The notes: a model not told the origin generated them from the sequence alone. Counted from the first letter of the stretch, positions 7,847 through 17,792 are shown. The stretch is DNA of 24,758 nt from CAZTDD01 sp964612675 (GCA_964612675.1 CAZTDD010000107.1:1-24758); one strand, 5' to 3'. Made by a program: numbers and translations.

Positions 7847-8794
7847 TTAATGTCCCAGTCCACGAATCATCAGGACGGTATGTTCCATTGTCTTCACGAT
7901 TTCATCGATATACTCATCTACAGCCTTGAGACTTCCGGGAAGCGTATATACCAGCATGGTTCCGAGAACCCCTGCCACCGACCGGCTGAGCAGCGCATTG
8001 GGATATTTACTCCCGTATTTGAGCCGGATAAATTCCATAATTCCCGGGATAGTTTTATCGGCCATTGCGAGTACAACGTCCGGCGTAAAATCTTTCGGCC
8101 CCACACCGGTCCCGCCCGTAGTGAAAACAATGTCGACACCCTCTCGTCTCGCTTTCTCGAGTTCGTCTCGTAAAAGGTTCGCATCGTCGGGGATAACATA
8201 CCTCACTATCTCGGGCCGCCAGCGCGTTTCGGCAAAGAAAGTTTCCAAACGATCCTGGATTCGCGGCCCGCTTTCATCTTCGTAATCGCCCTCATTGACG
8301 CGGTCGCTCAGAGTGAATACGCGCAGTTTCAAAAGCTTCGGCTTATGGATGATTCTGTCACCGGGTTTTGCGGTGCCACCTTGAATTACTCGGCAAAAGA
8401 TCCCGTCCGTCGGCATTACACATTTACCAACGGCCCGGAAAATCGCACAACCATCTTCATGACAGGCCTTCCCGATCTGGCTGACCTCCAGCTCGACAGG
8501 ACCGATTGTAAGTGTGTCCAGGAGCGCAACCGTCGTCAAATCGATTCCGCGTGTAGTAATATTCTCGGCAAATTCACCGTGTTTAAATGTCCTTTTACAC
8601 TCCGCCGAAAAGCGTTCGATACTCTCGATGGCAAGCAGGCTTACCTGTCGATGCCACACCCCGGCATGAGCGTCTCCCTGCACTCCGCGTTCGTCGATTG
8701 TGATCTCCGGCGATGGTTCTTTCGGCGTTCCCTTCTCTCTGGAAGTGTTCACCGAAACAATCTTGCCGGCTGTGATATTCAGTCTTTCTTTCAT
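7847..8794 (-). CDS. MOSC domain fused to MogA/MoaB-type molybdopterin adenylyltransferase domain
   Basis: The product has 315 residues. Residues 8-150 form a MOSC domain: ITAGKIVSVNTSREKGTPKE, ERGVQGDAHAG, WHRQVSLLAIESI, and a conserved Cys region CHEDGCAIFRAVGKCVMP. Residues 156-315 form a MogA/MoaB domain: TLSDRVNEGDYEDESGP, FTTGGTGVGPKDFTPD, LSRSVAG, and YTLPGSLKAVDEYIDEI. The MogA/MoaB half should adenylylate molybdopterin before MoeA inserts molybdate. MOSC domains bind Moco or persulfide sulfur and may handle cofactor sulfuration. ATG 8794 is chosen because the MOSC fold begins right after it; an upstream extension to 8896 would overlap moaC and lacks domain similarity. MOSC-MogA fusions are known but not universal. 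Confidence 0.9.
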   Translation of the reverse strand: MKERLNITAGKIVSVNTSREKGTPKEPSPEITIDERGVQGDAHAGVWHRQVSLLAIESIERFSAECKRTFKHGEFAENITTRGIDLTTVALLDTLTIGPVELEVSQIGKACHEDGCAIFRAVGKCVMPTDGIFCRVIQGGTAKPGDRIIHKPKLLKLRVFTLSDRVNEGDYEDESGPRIQDRLETFFAETRWRPEIVRYVIPDDANLLRDELEKARREGVDIVFTTGGTGVGPKDFTPDVVLAMADKTIPGIMEFIRLKYGSKYPNALLSRSVAGVLGTMLVYTLPGSLKAVDEYIDEIVKTMEHTVLMIRGLGH

Positions 8795-8820
8795 CGTTCT
8801 TTCTGCAGTAGTCCCAAATG

Positions 8821-9276
8821 CTAGTCGATTTCGCTCTTCGTTTTCTCCAGCAGCCCGAGGTTCTCTATACGCATGTTTTTGTCGATAGCTTTGCACATAT
8901 CGTAAATCGTGAGGAGGGCCACGCTAACGGCTGTCAGCGATTCCATCTCGACTCCCGTTCGGCCGGTGGATGTCACTTCGCTTGTTACAGAAACGCCGTC
9001 CTTTTCGATCTCGGCATTTACGTCGATATGTTCCAGCGGGATTGGATGACAGAGTGGGACGAGTTCGGACGTTCGTTTTGCGGCTTGAATTCCGGCGATC
9101 TTTGCGATGGTAAGGACATCGCCTTTTTGAATCGCTTGGTCCGTAATACAACGAATTGTTGTTTCGGATAAACGAATGAAACCTGTTGCTTTCGCTTTAC
9201 GGTGCTGAGGTTTCTTTCGGCTGACATCAACCATCTGCGCCTGTCCGTCTTCATCGAGGTGGGTTAAGTCGCTCAT
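8821..9276 (-). CDS. moaC: Cyclic pyranopterin monophosphate synthase MoaC
   Basis: This 151-residue protein carries the full MoaC signature: LTHLDEDGQAQMVDVSRKKP, QKGDVLTIAKIAGIQAAKRT, ELVPLCHPIPLEHIDV, then GRTGVEMESLTAVSVALLTI and YDMCKAIDKNMRIENLGLLE. The catalytic His/Lys region and the MCKA motif are intact. It converts 3',8-cH2GTP from MoaA into cPMP as a cytosolic hexamer. It lies 21 bases downstream of moeA and 26 bases before the MOSC-MogA gene on the minus strand, indicating one transcript. Confidence 0.96.
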   Translation of the reverse strand: MSDLTHLDEDGQAQMVDVSRKKPQHRKAKATGFIRLSETTIRCITDQAIQKGDVLTIAKIAGIQAAKRTSELVPLCHPIPLEHIDVNAEIEKDGVSVTSEVTSTGRTGVEMESLTAVSVALLTIYDMCKAIDKNMRIENLGLLEKTKSEID

Positions 9277-9301
9277 TGGAAGCCTCGCTACATAATCTCC
9301 A

Positions 9302-10480
9302 TTAATCGATCATTCGGATTTCCATCTTGGTTCCTTTTTCCGCAAAATCAACACCCGCCGGGATACAAATCATCCCCTCCGAACCGCGAAGCGCATGAAT
9401 ATGCCCTGAGCCGTGGTAGCTGCATGTTTGTATCTCGCCGTTCTCATTGACTGTAACCGGTATCCAACAATCTCTCTCAGACCGTTTCTGCGAATACGAT
9501 TCGGCGAGAGGCAGTTTGATGCATGGCGGTTGAAAATCATGACCTTGAAGAAGATAAAGAAACGGTTTCACCAACAGTTCGAACTGAACAAACGTGGAAA
9601 CAGGATTGCCCGGCAAACCGAAACAATACTTATCGTCTCGAACGGCAAATGTCGTCGGCTTTCCCGGTTTGACCGCGACACGGTCAAACAAGATATCGAG
9701 ACCATTCTTCTTCATTGCGTCGGGCACGAGGTCCAAATCCCCCATGGATACGCCCCCCGAGACAAGCACCACATCGTTCTCTTCAAGTGCCTGACGCAGA
9801 TGCCGGTCGATATCCTCTTCGGTATCTCTCGCGATACCGTAGTACGCTGGGACAGCCCCGATCCGAGTTACCTGTGCGCACAGCTGAAGACCGTTTGTCG
9901 TCCGAATCTGGGAGGGATTCGGTTTCTCCTTCGGCAGCACCAATTCGTCGCCTGTCTCAATAATCGCCACCTTGGGACGTCGCGAAACGAGGGGCTGAAC
10001 ACATCCCACAGTAGCAAGTACCGCAATATGCTGAGGAAGAACCCGCTCGCCCACCCGCAGGACAAGTTCTCCCGCCTTCACATCTTCTCCACGGTCAGCG
10101 ATGTTTCTGTCGGTGTCCTTACCGACGAATTTCATTGTTCGCTCGGTTGGAGTTTCTGTAAATTCAACCATGACCACGGTGTCGGCGCCCTCGGGAACGA
10201 CGGCCCCGGTCATGATCTTCGAGCATTCATTCTCGCCAATCGATTTCGTGGGTATCTGTCCTGCCTGAATGGTCTCAAGTACGCTTAATTCATTCGATAA
10301 ATCGGCTCTCCGGCATGCGTACCCGTCACGCAAGGATCGAGGAAACGGAGGGAGATCAAGATCCGAGCGCACATCCTCCGCCAGAATCGCACCCGACACG
10401 CTTTCCAATCCAACTCGCTCCGTCTCCAGCTTTCGGGCTCGGCTCATCGTAATCCTGAATGCTTCGTCAAATGAGATCAT
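9302..10480 (-). CDS. moeA: Molybdopterin molybdenumtransferase MoeA
   Basis: The product has 392 residues, close to E. coli MoeA. The N-terminus MISFDEAFRITMSRARKLET leads to LPPFPRSLRDGYA, the usual PxFxxSxxDGYA motif, then IMTGAVVPEGADTVVMVE. The MPT-binding domain follows (AIIETGDELVLP, VLVSGGVSMGDLDLVPDAM, VAVKPGKPTTFA, FGLPGNPVSTFVQFE) and a C-terminal beta domain. It exchanges AMP on adenylyl-molybdopterin for molybdate, acting after the MogA-like domain. ATG 10480 is chosen because an AGGGGCAGG site lies upstream and the family N-terminus starts there; a longer open frame to 10663 has no family similarity. It is first in the minus-strand cassette. Confidence 0.94.
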   Translation of the reverse strand: MISFDEAFRITMSRARKLETERVGLESVSGAILAEDVRSDLDLPPFPRSLRDGYACRRADLSNELSVLETIQAGQIPTKSIGENECSKIMTGAVVPEGADTVVMVEFTETPTERTMKFVGKDTDRNIADRGEDVKAGELVLRVGERVLPQHIAVLATVGCVQPLVSRRPKVAIIETGDELVLPKEKPNPSQIRTTNGLQLCAQVTRIGAVPAYYGIARDTEEDIDRHLRQALEENDVVLVSGGVSMGDLDLVPDAMKKNGLDILFDRVAVKPGKPTTFAVRDDKYCFGLPGNPVSTFVQFELLVKPFLYLLQGHDFQPPCIKLPLAESYSQKRSERDCWIPVTVNENGEIQTCSYHGSGHIHALRGSEGMICIPAGVDFAEKGTKMEIRMID

Positions 10481-10595
10481 CGGCCGACCTGCCCCTTTCG
10501 TTTCCCCATTGTGTTCGTCGTCGTCGGACTGCGATGATAGCGTCCAAAGAGAGCGGAAAGCCCCGAACATCCTCGTCAAAAACACCACCGAAAAG

Positions 10596-10624
10596 CTGCC
10601 AACGATCTCCGCTCTCCGTATAAT
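10596..10624 (+). promoter_or_regulatory. Candidate sigma70-type promoter for the second hydroxylase copy
   Basis: CTGCCA (10596-10601) and a perfect TATAAT (10619-10624) are separated by 17 bases. Transcription would start near 10631, about 100 bases before the second small-subunit start. The site lies in the 250-base divergent region between moeA and that gene. Judged by box match only. Confidence 0.4.
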
Positions 10625-10732
10625 TGTAACACGAAGAACCCTTCGGGTTTGGGGATGCGGCACCGTCCTGTCAACAACATTGAAGTCTGCATAACAACGG
10701 GAGTAACGGCCTACATCGGAAAGGAGACGTCT

Positions 10733-11368
10733 ATGTCCGATGATCGAAAAGGGAAGAAAGGACTTTCCCGACGTCGGTTCATGAAAGGGTTTGGGACGAG
10801 CGTGGTGACCGCCTCCACGTTGTCATCCGGCCTGGCTCCGCTGACCGGGAAAGAAGCAAGTGCGCAAGGTACGGGAATCGGGGAAGTCCTTGGCCCCGAT
10901 CCGGTTCCCATAACACTGCAAGTGAACGGCGAGACACATACTGTCGAAGTCGAGCCCCGCGAGACGCTTCTCGAGGTACTCAGAAATCGTCTGGACATCA
11001 CAGGTCCGAAGTTGATCTGCGGCCAGGGGGCGTGCGGGGGCTGCACAGTCTACCTGAACGGCAAAACGGCATATTCCTGCATGACCCTGGCAATCGAAGC
11101 GCAGGGCAAGGAAATCACAACGATCGAGGCACTCGCCCAGGGCGAGAAGCTCCACCCCGTGCAGGAAGCGTTTGTCGAGGAGGACGCCGTTCAATGCGGG
11201 TTCTGTACGCCGGGATTCGTGATGTCCATGGCCGCGACTCTGCGCGACAATCCCGCCGCTTCCATCGAGGAGGTCAAGGAGGGAATCTCCGGTCACGTGT
11301 GCAGGTGTGGTTCGTATAACCAGATCTTCAAGGCCGCAGAAACCGCGAAGAAGAAGATAGGAGGCTGA
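10733..11368 (+). CDS. Second Tat-exported 2x[2Fe-2S] hydroxylase subunit
   Basis: The product has 211 residues starting at ATG 10733 after AAAGGAGAC. It is a clear paralogue of the protein at 1547, sharing long identical blocks such as QCGFCTPGFVMSMAA and AQGKEITTIEAL. It has a Tat motif LSRRRFMKG (11-19). It has cluster ligands C96, C101, C104, C116 and C155, C158, C190, C192, so both [2Fe-2S] sites look intact. The large-subunit partner directly downstream is truncated and no second FAD subunit follows. The protein may therefore be an orphan, or may pair with the intact large subunit at 2170; the sequence cannot decide. Confidence 0.92.
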   Translation: MSDDRKGKKGLSRRRFMKGFGTSVVTASTLSSGLAPLTGKEASAQGTGIGEVLGPDPVPITLQVNGETHTVEVEPRETLLEVLRNRLDITGPKLICGQGACGGCTVYLNGKTAYSCMTLAIEAQGKEITTIEALAQGEKLHPVQEAFVEEDAVQCGFCTPGFVMSMAATLRDNPAASIEEVKEGISGHVCRCGSYNQIFKAAETAKKKIGG

Positions 11369-11369
11369 T

Positions 11370-12719
11370 GTGTCCAGAACCGTCACTGTACGAATCGGTC
11401 ACAACGGAATTACAAGAGATATTGAGTATACGGCGCCCGATGACCAGCCCACTTTTTGGGGTGCCAATTACGATTTCAGCGTAATCGGCGAAAAGAAAAT
11501 CCCGCGCCCGGATGCGATCCAAAAAGTCACCGGCAAGGCAAAATACACACACGATATTAACCGCCCGAATATGCTCCAGGCTGTTATGGCGACTTGTCCG
11601 TACGCAAATGCGAGCATCACAAATATCGATACGTCTGTCGCAGAAGGGATGCCCGGAGTAAAGGCGGTGATGACACCGAGAAGTGTACGAACAGCACGTT
11701 CCGCGGGATGGCTGATCGCCTGTGTTGCCGCTGAGACTATTCAGCAGGCACGCGACGCCGCTCGAAAAATCAAAGTCGATTATGAACCCCAATCTTTCGA
11801 TTTTGAGCCGGAGGGGTCCGGAACGGCTGCCGCGCGTTTCGCACTGTCTTCCGCAGATGACAAAGCGACACAGGCCGAGGCAACGAAGGAAGGTCGTGTC
11901 TCGCTACCGGTCCAGTTGGACCGGGGAGATGTTGAAGCGGGACTGGCTCAATCCACGGTTACTCACGAGGCCGTGTATGAGACACAGGTAACTCCACATT
12001 GCTGCCTTGAAACACACGGTTGCGTGGCGGAATTCGAGGGCGAAAACCTGACAGTCTGGTACTCGACCCAAGGCATCTGGAACGTGAGAAGTTCCTGCGC
12101 TTCGGCTGGAAGGCTCTCGTCCAGTCAGACAAGAATCATCACCCAACATATGGGCGGCGGTTTTGGAAGCAAACTTCAGGCGGAAGAATTCTGCGGCCTT
12201 TGCATCCAAATGGCCAAAGAGACCGGCCGTCCCGTGAAGCTGATGGCTAATCGGTACGAAGACATCGTGATGTGCGGGAACAAACCGGGAGCCATTATGT
12301 CAGTTCGTATCGGCGCGACAAATGACGGCGATATCCGTTCGGTCGGCGTCGATGCACAAGCCATTGTCGGTTACACAGGCAGCAGCGGTATAGGCGGGCC
12401 GTTCTATGATAATTACGACATCCCGAGTGTGTCTGTGCAGGAATCGACCATACGGCTCAACGCTGGAGCTCCTCGCCCGTTTCGGGCACCGGGAAGGCCG
12501 CAAGGAGCGTTTGGGCTGGAAATGGCTATCGAGGAACTGGCATTCAAACTGAAAATCGATCCGTTTGAACTCCGACTGAAGAATGTCTCCTCGGATGAAC
12601 TCGATGCGCGCGTACACGAAATGAACGTGGGTGCGGAAAGATTCGGATGGAAAGAAAAATACAGACCCCATGGTTCCGACGGGGGCACCGTCCGGCCAAT
12701 TTGCTCCTCGTTTGCCTAA
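11370..12719 (+). pseudogene. Truncated second molybdopterin-binding large subunit
   Basis: The 449-residue product starts at GTG 11370, preceded by AGGAGG. It matches the large subunit at 2170 from its N-terminus (KKIPRPDAIQKVTGKAKYTH, QHMGGGFGSKL, RPFRAPGRPQG) up to FGWKEKYRPHGSD (residue 437). Homology then stops abruptly and a 12-residue unrelated tail ends at TAA 12717-12719. The intact paralogue has 321 residues beyond the matching His (its residue 421), including the second Moco domain and the GLGE catalytic glutamate. All of that is missing, so the protein cannot be a working hydroxylase. The break near 12681 is an abrupt loss of homology, so a deletion or rearrangement joining foreign sequence is more likely than a point mutation. 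Confidence 0.88.
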
Positions 12720-12900
12720 CGCGATCACGCCGGGTTTGCCGAGGCCCAACAAACCTACGGTCCTCTATAAGCCGAAACAGCATTTGAGATATAGTCGTGG
12801 ACCCGGCGAACAGCAGAAGACCCTACTGCGTTTCAGCACAACAAACCGCTTCCAGTGACAAGAATGTTCGACCGGCACATCCATTCGAGAGGGATCGATT
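12720..12900. other. Foreign segment beyond the hydroxylase break
   Basis: Downstream of the break one other frame stays open from 12631 to TGA 12856-12858, reading a Pro/Lys-rich stretch including LPRPNKPTVLYKPKQHLRY. It may be the tail of another gene brought in by the rearrangement. I recognise no family. The remaining bases up to 12900 form the leader of the symporter gene, with GAGAGGG before its ATG. Confidence 0.3.
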
Positions 12901-14664
<1,764 letters not shown>

Positions 14665-15067
14665 GGGGTCTGGTGCATCGATAGAAGAGTAAACGCGGTA
14701 CACGATTATCAGCGGTACTTGACTGAATAGTCATTGCTGACTATATTTCCATTGCTGACGCAACAGTCCAAGCCTGGAGCGAGGTTCTGACTGCAAGACT
14801 GGATATTCGCTATCCACAGGTTTTCTGCACTAGAAAGGAGAGTATTTATCATGCTCTCTTTCATACCTGGTAAAACGCCTTCTATTCTTTTCCGTGCCTT
14901 TCTTACCGATGCGTGATTCCCTCCGCAACGACCTCGATGTCGGGAGATCCATAATAGGTCGAATCCCACAGAGTAAATAACTCAAACCAGTAATTCATTC
15001 TTTGTGTAGATAGTCGCATCTCCAGATGCCACAACGTGTGCAGCAGAACCCATAGGCAAAGAGACAC
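14665..15067. other. Intergenic region with weak short reading frames
   Basis: No standard gene is evident in these 400 bases. A minus-strand frame ending at 14903 reads YWFELFTLWDSTYYGSPDIE near its end and looks protein-like, perhaps a gene remnant, but no family was recognised. A short plus-strand frame with a good ribosome site starts at 14851. Confidence 0.4.
14851..14916 (+). CDS. Possible 21-residue small ORF
   Basis: ATG 14851 is preceded by AAAGGAG with a 10-base spacer, a good ribosome site. The frame MLSFIPGKTPSILFRAFLTD ends at TGA 14914-14916. No similarity is recognised. It may be chance, or the start of a gene whose remainder was lost. Confidence 0.2.
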   Translation: MLSFIPGKTPSILFRAFLTDA

Positions 15068-16759
15068 ATGCATCCGAAAACAAATCACACGCGAGAATCG
15101 CAAAAATCGAAAAACCGCACCCCCGGTGTATCCGGGATGAATAATGCCGACAGCCCGCGCGGAACTACACTGTGCAGGATTCTCCTTCTGGGATTGTGGA
15201 TAAGCCTGCTTTGGGTTCCAAATGAAACCCACGCAGCGTCTCGGATTTCAAGCAGACCGGTTCGTATGATCGCAGAGTGGGAACCTGCGATCGGCACGAT
15301 TATCACGTCGCCGTTTTACCTTCCCGACGAGCTTGTACAGGAGTTGGCGGAAGATGATCTCCTGTTCATTCTTGTGTATCCGGGAGACGAGCAGGAAGCC
15401 GAAGATCGCCTCGCCGACCTGGAGATCGACCTTTCTCGCGTCTTCTTTTTTCCCTGCCTGGTCGAAACAAACTCTGTCCGGGATTTCGCGCCTCACCAGA
15501 TTTTCGATGAACGGGGCCAGTGGACCTTGCTGGACCATGTTTTCCAGGGGCAGCCGCTCATCTCCATCGGATCGTATACCGGAGGACCGGGATTCACTCT
15601 GAACTACGGAGGCGCACCGCCGCCGATACAAGATGACAGCCCTGAGCAGATGGCTCTCGAACTCAAAGCGCCCCTTCGACATGTAATGGCTTATCTACCC
15701 GGTGGGAATTTTCTGGTTGACGGTCAAGGAACGGCTTTCTGCAGCGAAGCACTTGTTCAAGAAAACAGCCCTCTTTACAAGGAAACCGAGTTGCGCGGTC
15801 TCCTGAGTCAGTCGGCGGGAATTAACCGTCTGTATGCTTTCAGAAACGTAGATCCTATAGGGATTCAGCATATTGACTGTTGGCTGAAACTGTTGGATCA
15901 AGAACGCGTTCTCGTGAAGCGCCCACCGGAGAACCATCCAGCCGCCAAACTCATTGAGGACAATGTAGAAGTGTTTCGTTCCCTGAAGACGCCATACGGG
16001 CGGCCCTATGAGATCCTTCGAATCGACTGTCCCGAGGTCGCGATGCGCGATTCTTGGGACAGGGTCAATCCAACCCATCGTTTGGCAGCGTACACAAACT
16101 CACTGATTCTCAATAGAAAAATACTTGTTCCTTTGTTCGGGGTCGACTTCGATCAGCAGGCGCTCGCTACGTGGTCCGAGGCGATGCCAGGCTATGAAGT
16201 GATCGGTTATCCGTGGAAGAAGTGGTATTACGATGACGCGTTACATTGCCGAGTGCGGGCGGTCTTCGATCGCCACATGCTCTACCTGGCTCATGCTCGG
16301 CTGCCCAATAAAGTACCTTTTTGTCCGGAAGGATACCCCATTGTCGCGACAATCGATGATCGCAGCGAAATGGGCCTGTATGAAGAACAGCTCAATGTGT
16401 TTCATCGGTGCCGGGAATCGACTGAGTGGCGAAAGACCCGACTGCGTTCCTTGTATACCAACGACCAATACACCTCTACTCTTCCCGCCTACGCCTCCGG
16501 AGCCGAAATTGAGTATTTCATTTCCGTCGCCGATCGCTCGGGGCGGAAGGAGACACTGCCGCGAACCGCTCCAAAGGCGTTGTACCGATTTACGATATGT
16601 GAGAAGGAAGAAAGGCGATCAATCCACTGGACAGAGAGGCCACAGCAAGAGCCGTCACAGCCTAAACATGTTGCGGGCGAAGCCGCCGGGGATAGGCTGC
16701 TTACAGGTCGCCTCTTGTCGCGCCCTCACCAAGGTCCGGGAGAATCATCCGCACAATAG
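15068..16759 (+). CDS. Secreted agmatine/peptidylarginine-deiminase family protein
   Basis: The product is 563 residues from ATG 15068, or 540 from ATG 15137. Neither has a strong ribosome site, and the shorter start gives a more normal Sec signal peptide (RILLLGLWISLLWVPNETHA, cleavage near residue 56). The catalytic core has the guanidino-group-modifying family signatures: SVRDFAPHQIF with D139, PGGNFLVDGQG (211-221), GIQHIDCWLKLL with H268 and D270, and DDALHC with the expected nucleophile C394. It should hydrolyse a guanidino group to urea plus ammonia outside the cytoplasm. The protein is much longer than cytosolic agmatine deiminases (about 370 residues). A beta-rich C-terminal segment (about 440-520) is followed by a charged tail of about 45 residues, probably run-on sequence. 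Substrate (agmatine or protein arginine) is unknown. Confidence 0.82.
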   Translation: MHPKTNHTRESQKSKNRTPGVSGMNNADSPRGTTLCRILLLGLWISLLWVPNETHAASRISSRPVRMIAEWEPAIGTIITSPFYLPDELVQELAEDDLLFILVYPGDEQEAEDRLADLEIDLSRVFFFPCLVETNSVRDFAPHQIFDERGQWTLLDHVFQGQPLISIGSYTGGPGFTLNYGGAPPPIQDDSPEQMALELKAPLRHVMAYLPGGNFLVDGQGTAFCSEALVQENSPLYKETELRGLLSQSAGINRLYAFRNVDPIGIQHIDCWLKLLDQERVLVKRPPENHPAAKLIEDNVEVFRSLKTPYGRPYEILRIDCPEVAMRDSWDRVNPTHRLAAYTNSLILNRKILVPLFGVDFDQQALATWSEAMPGYEVIGYPWKKWYYDDALHCRVRAVFDRHMLYLAHARLPNKVPFCPEGYPIVATIDDRSEMGLYEEQLNVFHRCRESTEWRKTRLRSLYTNDQYTSTLPAYASGAEIEYFISVADRSGRKETLPRTAPKALYRFTICEKEERRSIHWTERPQQEPSQPKHVAGEAAGDRLLTGRLLSRPHQGPGESSAQ

Positions 16760-17067
16760 GACAGGTGCCCCTGATCATGGGCTTCGCTGTCGGTAAGTCC
16801 AGCCGCTGTTGAATAGACTCTCGTCAACCCATCGTTTCTCAACTTTCCGTCTGCATCGGTCCCGATTCACCTGCCGGTGATCTGTGCCTGTCGAGAAGAC
16901 CGAACAGAAAGAGACAATGCCCAAGACCAGGAGAAGATTTGAGTCTCTGAGACTGGTTGTCTTCTTTCTTGTCCAAGGCGATTCGCCACCGTCTTTTCCC
17001 ATGTGTCGTTGACGACTATAATGTGGATGAACCAGGCGACAGGCTTGTGCGAAAACGAGGAAATGCG
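16760..17067. other. Intergenic region
   Basis: About 300 bases between the deiminase and the MNT gene. Apart from a candidate promoter at its right end, no gene, repeat or RNA was recognised. Confidence 0.5.
16994..17022 (+). promoter_or_regulatory. Candidate promoter of the MNT/HEPN operon
   Basis: A perfect TATAAT lies at 17017-17022, 45 bases before the MNT start. The box 17 bases upstream, TTTTCC at 16994-16999, matches the -35 consensus poorly. The site rests mainly on the -10 box. Confidence 0.35.
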
Positions 17068-17388
17068 ATGAACGCACTGGAGAGGGAAATCCTGAGCGAT
17101 TTCAAACGAAAAGTCGCCGCACGTCTACCACTCAACCGGATGATCCTGTTCGGTTCACGAGCAAGAGGTGACGCGGATCCTGAATCGGACATGGATGTCC
17201 TGGTCGTTCTCGATTGCCAGGTGATTTGGGAGACACGGGCGCTTGTCAGCGAGTGCGCCTGGGAAGCGGGATTCGGCAAAGGAATCACCGTCACTTCCGT
17301 TGCAGTGTCGCGCGAGGAGTGGGAGGAGGGACCGCTCAGTTCCTCTCTTCTTGCCATTGCTGTTGACGAAGATGGAGTGGTCGTATGA
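17068..17388 (+). CDS. MNT-type minimal nucleotidyltransferase (antitoxin)
   Basis: The 106-residue protein starts at ATG 17068 after GAGG. The nucleotidyltransferase signature GSRARGDADPESDMDVLVVL matches GSx10DxD exactly, giving the metal-binding aspartate pair. The length is that of minimal nucleotidyltransferases. In MNT/HEPN (type VII) systems the MNT protein neutralises the HEPN RNase, in studied cases by AMPylating it. Its TGA overlaps the HEPN start as ATGA, so the two are translationally coupled. Confidence 0.9.
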   Translation: MNALEREILSDFKRKVAARLPLNRMILFGSRARGDADPESDMDVLVVLDCQVIWETRALVSECAWEAGFGKGITVTSVAVSREEWEEGPLSSSLLAIAVDEDGVVV

Positions 17389-17792
17389 AGCGGGAGTACG
17401 TAACCGAGCTGGCTAAGCACCGCATCGACCAAGCACAAGAAGCGCTAAAAGATGCGCGGTTCCTGCTTGAAGGAAACCGCACCACACAGAGCGTTATCAA
17501 CCGCCTTTACTACGCTATGTTCTATGCTGTTTTGGCTCTTTTGCAAACGGTCGGCAAAAGTCCCTCTAAACACAGAGGAGTGATGAGTTTTTTTGACACG
17601 GAATTTGTGATTAAAGGCACCTTCCCAAAGACAATGTCGAAAGACTTTCACGATGCCTTCGATCTTCGGCAGACATCCGATTATGAGCCGATTCAACCCG
17701 TGCCGCGGGAAATGACGAATAACATGATGAAAAGGGCGGAGATATTTGTCAAATCGATCGAGGATTACCTGAAGTCAAGAAACCATTTCTAG
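17385..17792 (+). CDS. HEPN domain protein (toxin partner of MNT)
   Basis: The 135-residue all-helical protein has the HEPN core NRLYYAMFYAVLALLQTVG and the following KSPSKHRGVMSFF segment, then a helical tail ending EDYLKSRN. HEPN RNases use an Rx4-6H motif; here the helix reads RLYYAMFY, with Tyr where the His of the motif often sits, so catalytic activity is uncertain. Related single-domain HEPN proteins with YYAMFYA are common beside MNT genes. ATG 17385 overlaps the MNT stop. Expected to act in the cytosol in a complex with the MNT protein. Confidence 0.88.
   Translation: MKREYVTELAKHRIDQAQEALKDARFLLEGNRTTQSVINRLYYAMFYAVLALLQTVGKSPSKHRGVMSFFDTEFVIKGTFPKTMSKDFHDAFDLRQTSDYEPIQPVPREMTNNMMKRAEIFVKSIEDYLKSRNHF

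Noticed and set aside
8795..8896. N-terminal extension of the MOSC-MogA protein
   Set aside because: It would overlap moaC by 76 bases, has no MOSC similarity, and a natural start lies at 8794.
9413..10288. Long plus-strand reading frame of 291 codons
   Set aside because: It lies wholly antisense to moeA, which has complete family motifs; the plus-strand translation resembles no family.
10481..10663. N-terminal extension of MoeA
   Set aside because: The family begins at MISFDEAFR, a ribosome site precedes that ATG, and the extra 61 residues look like translated intergenic sequence.
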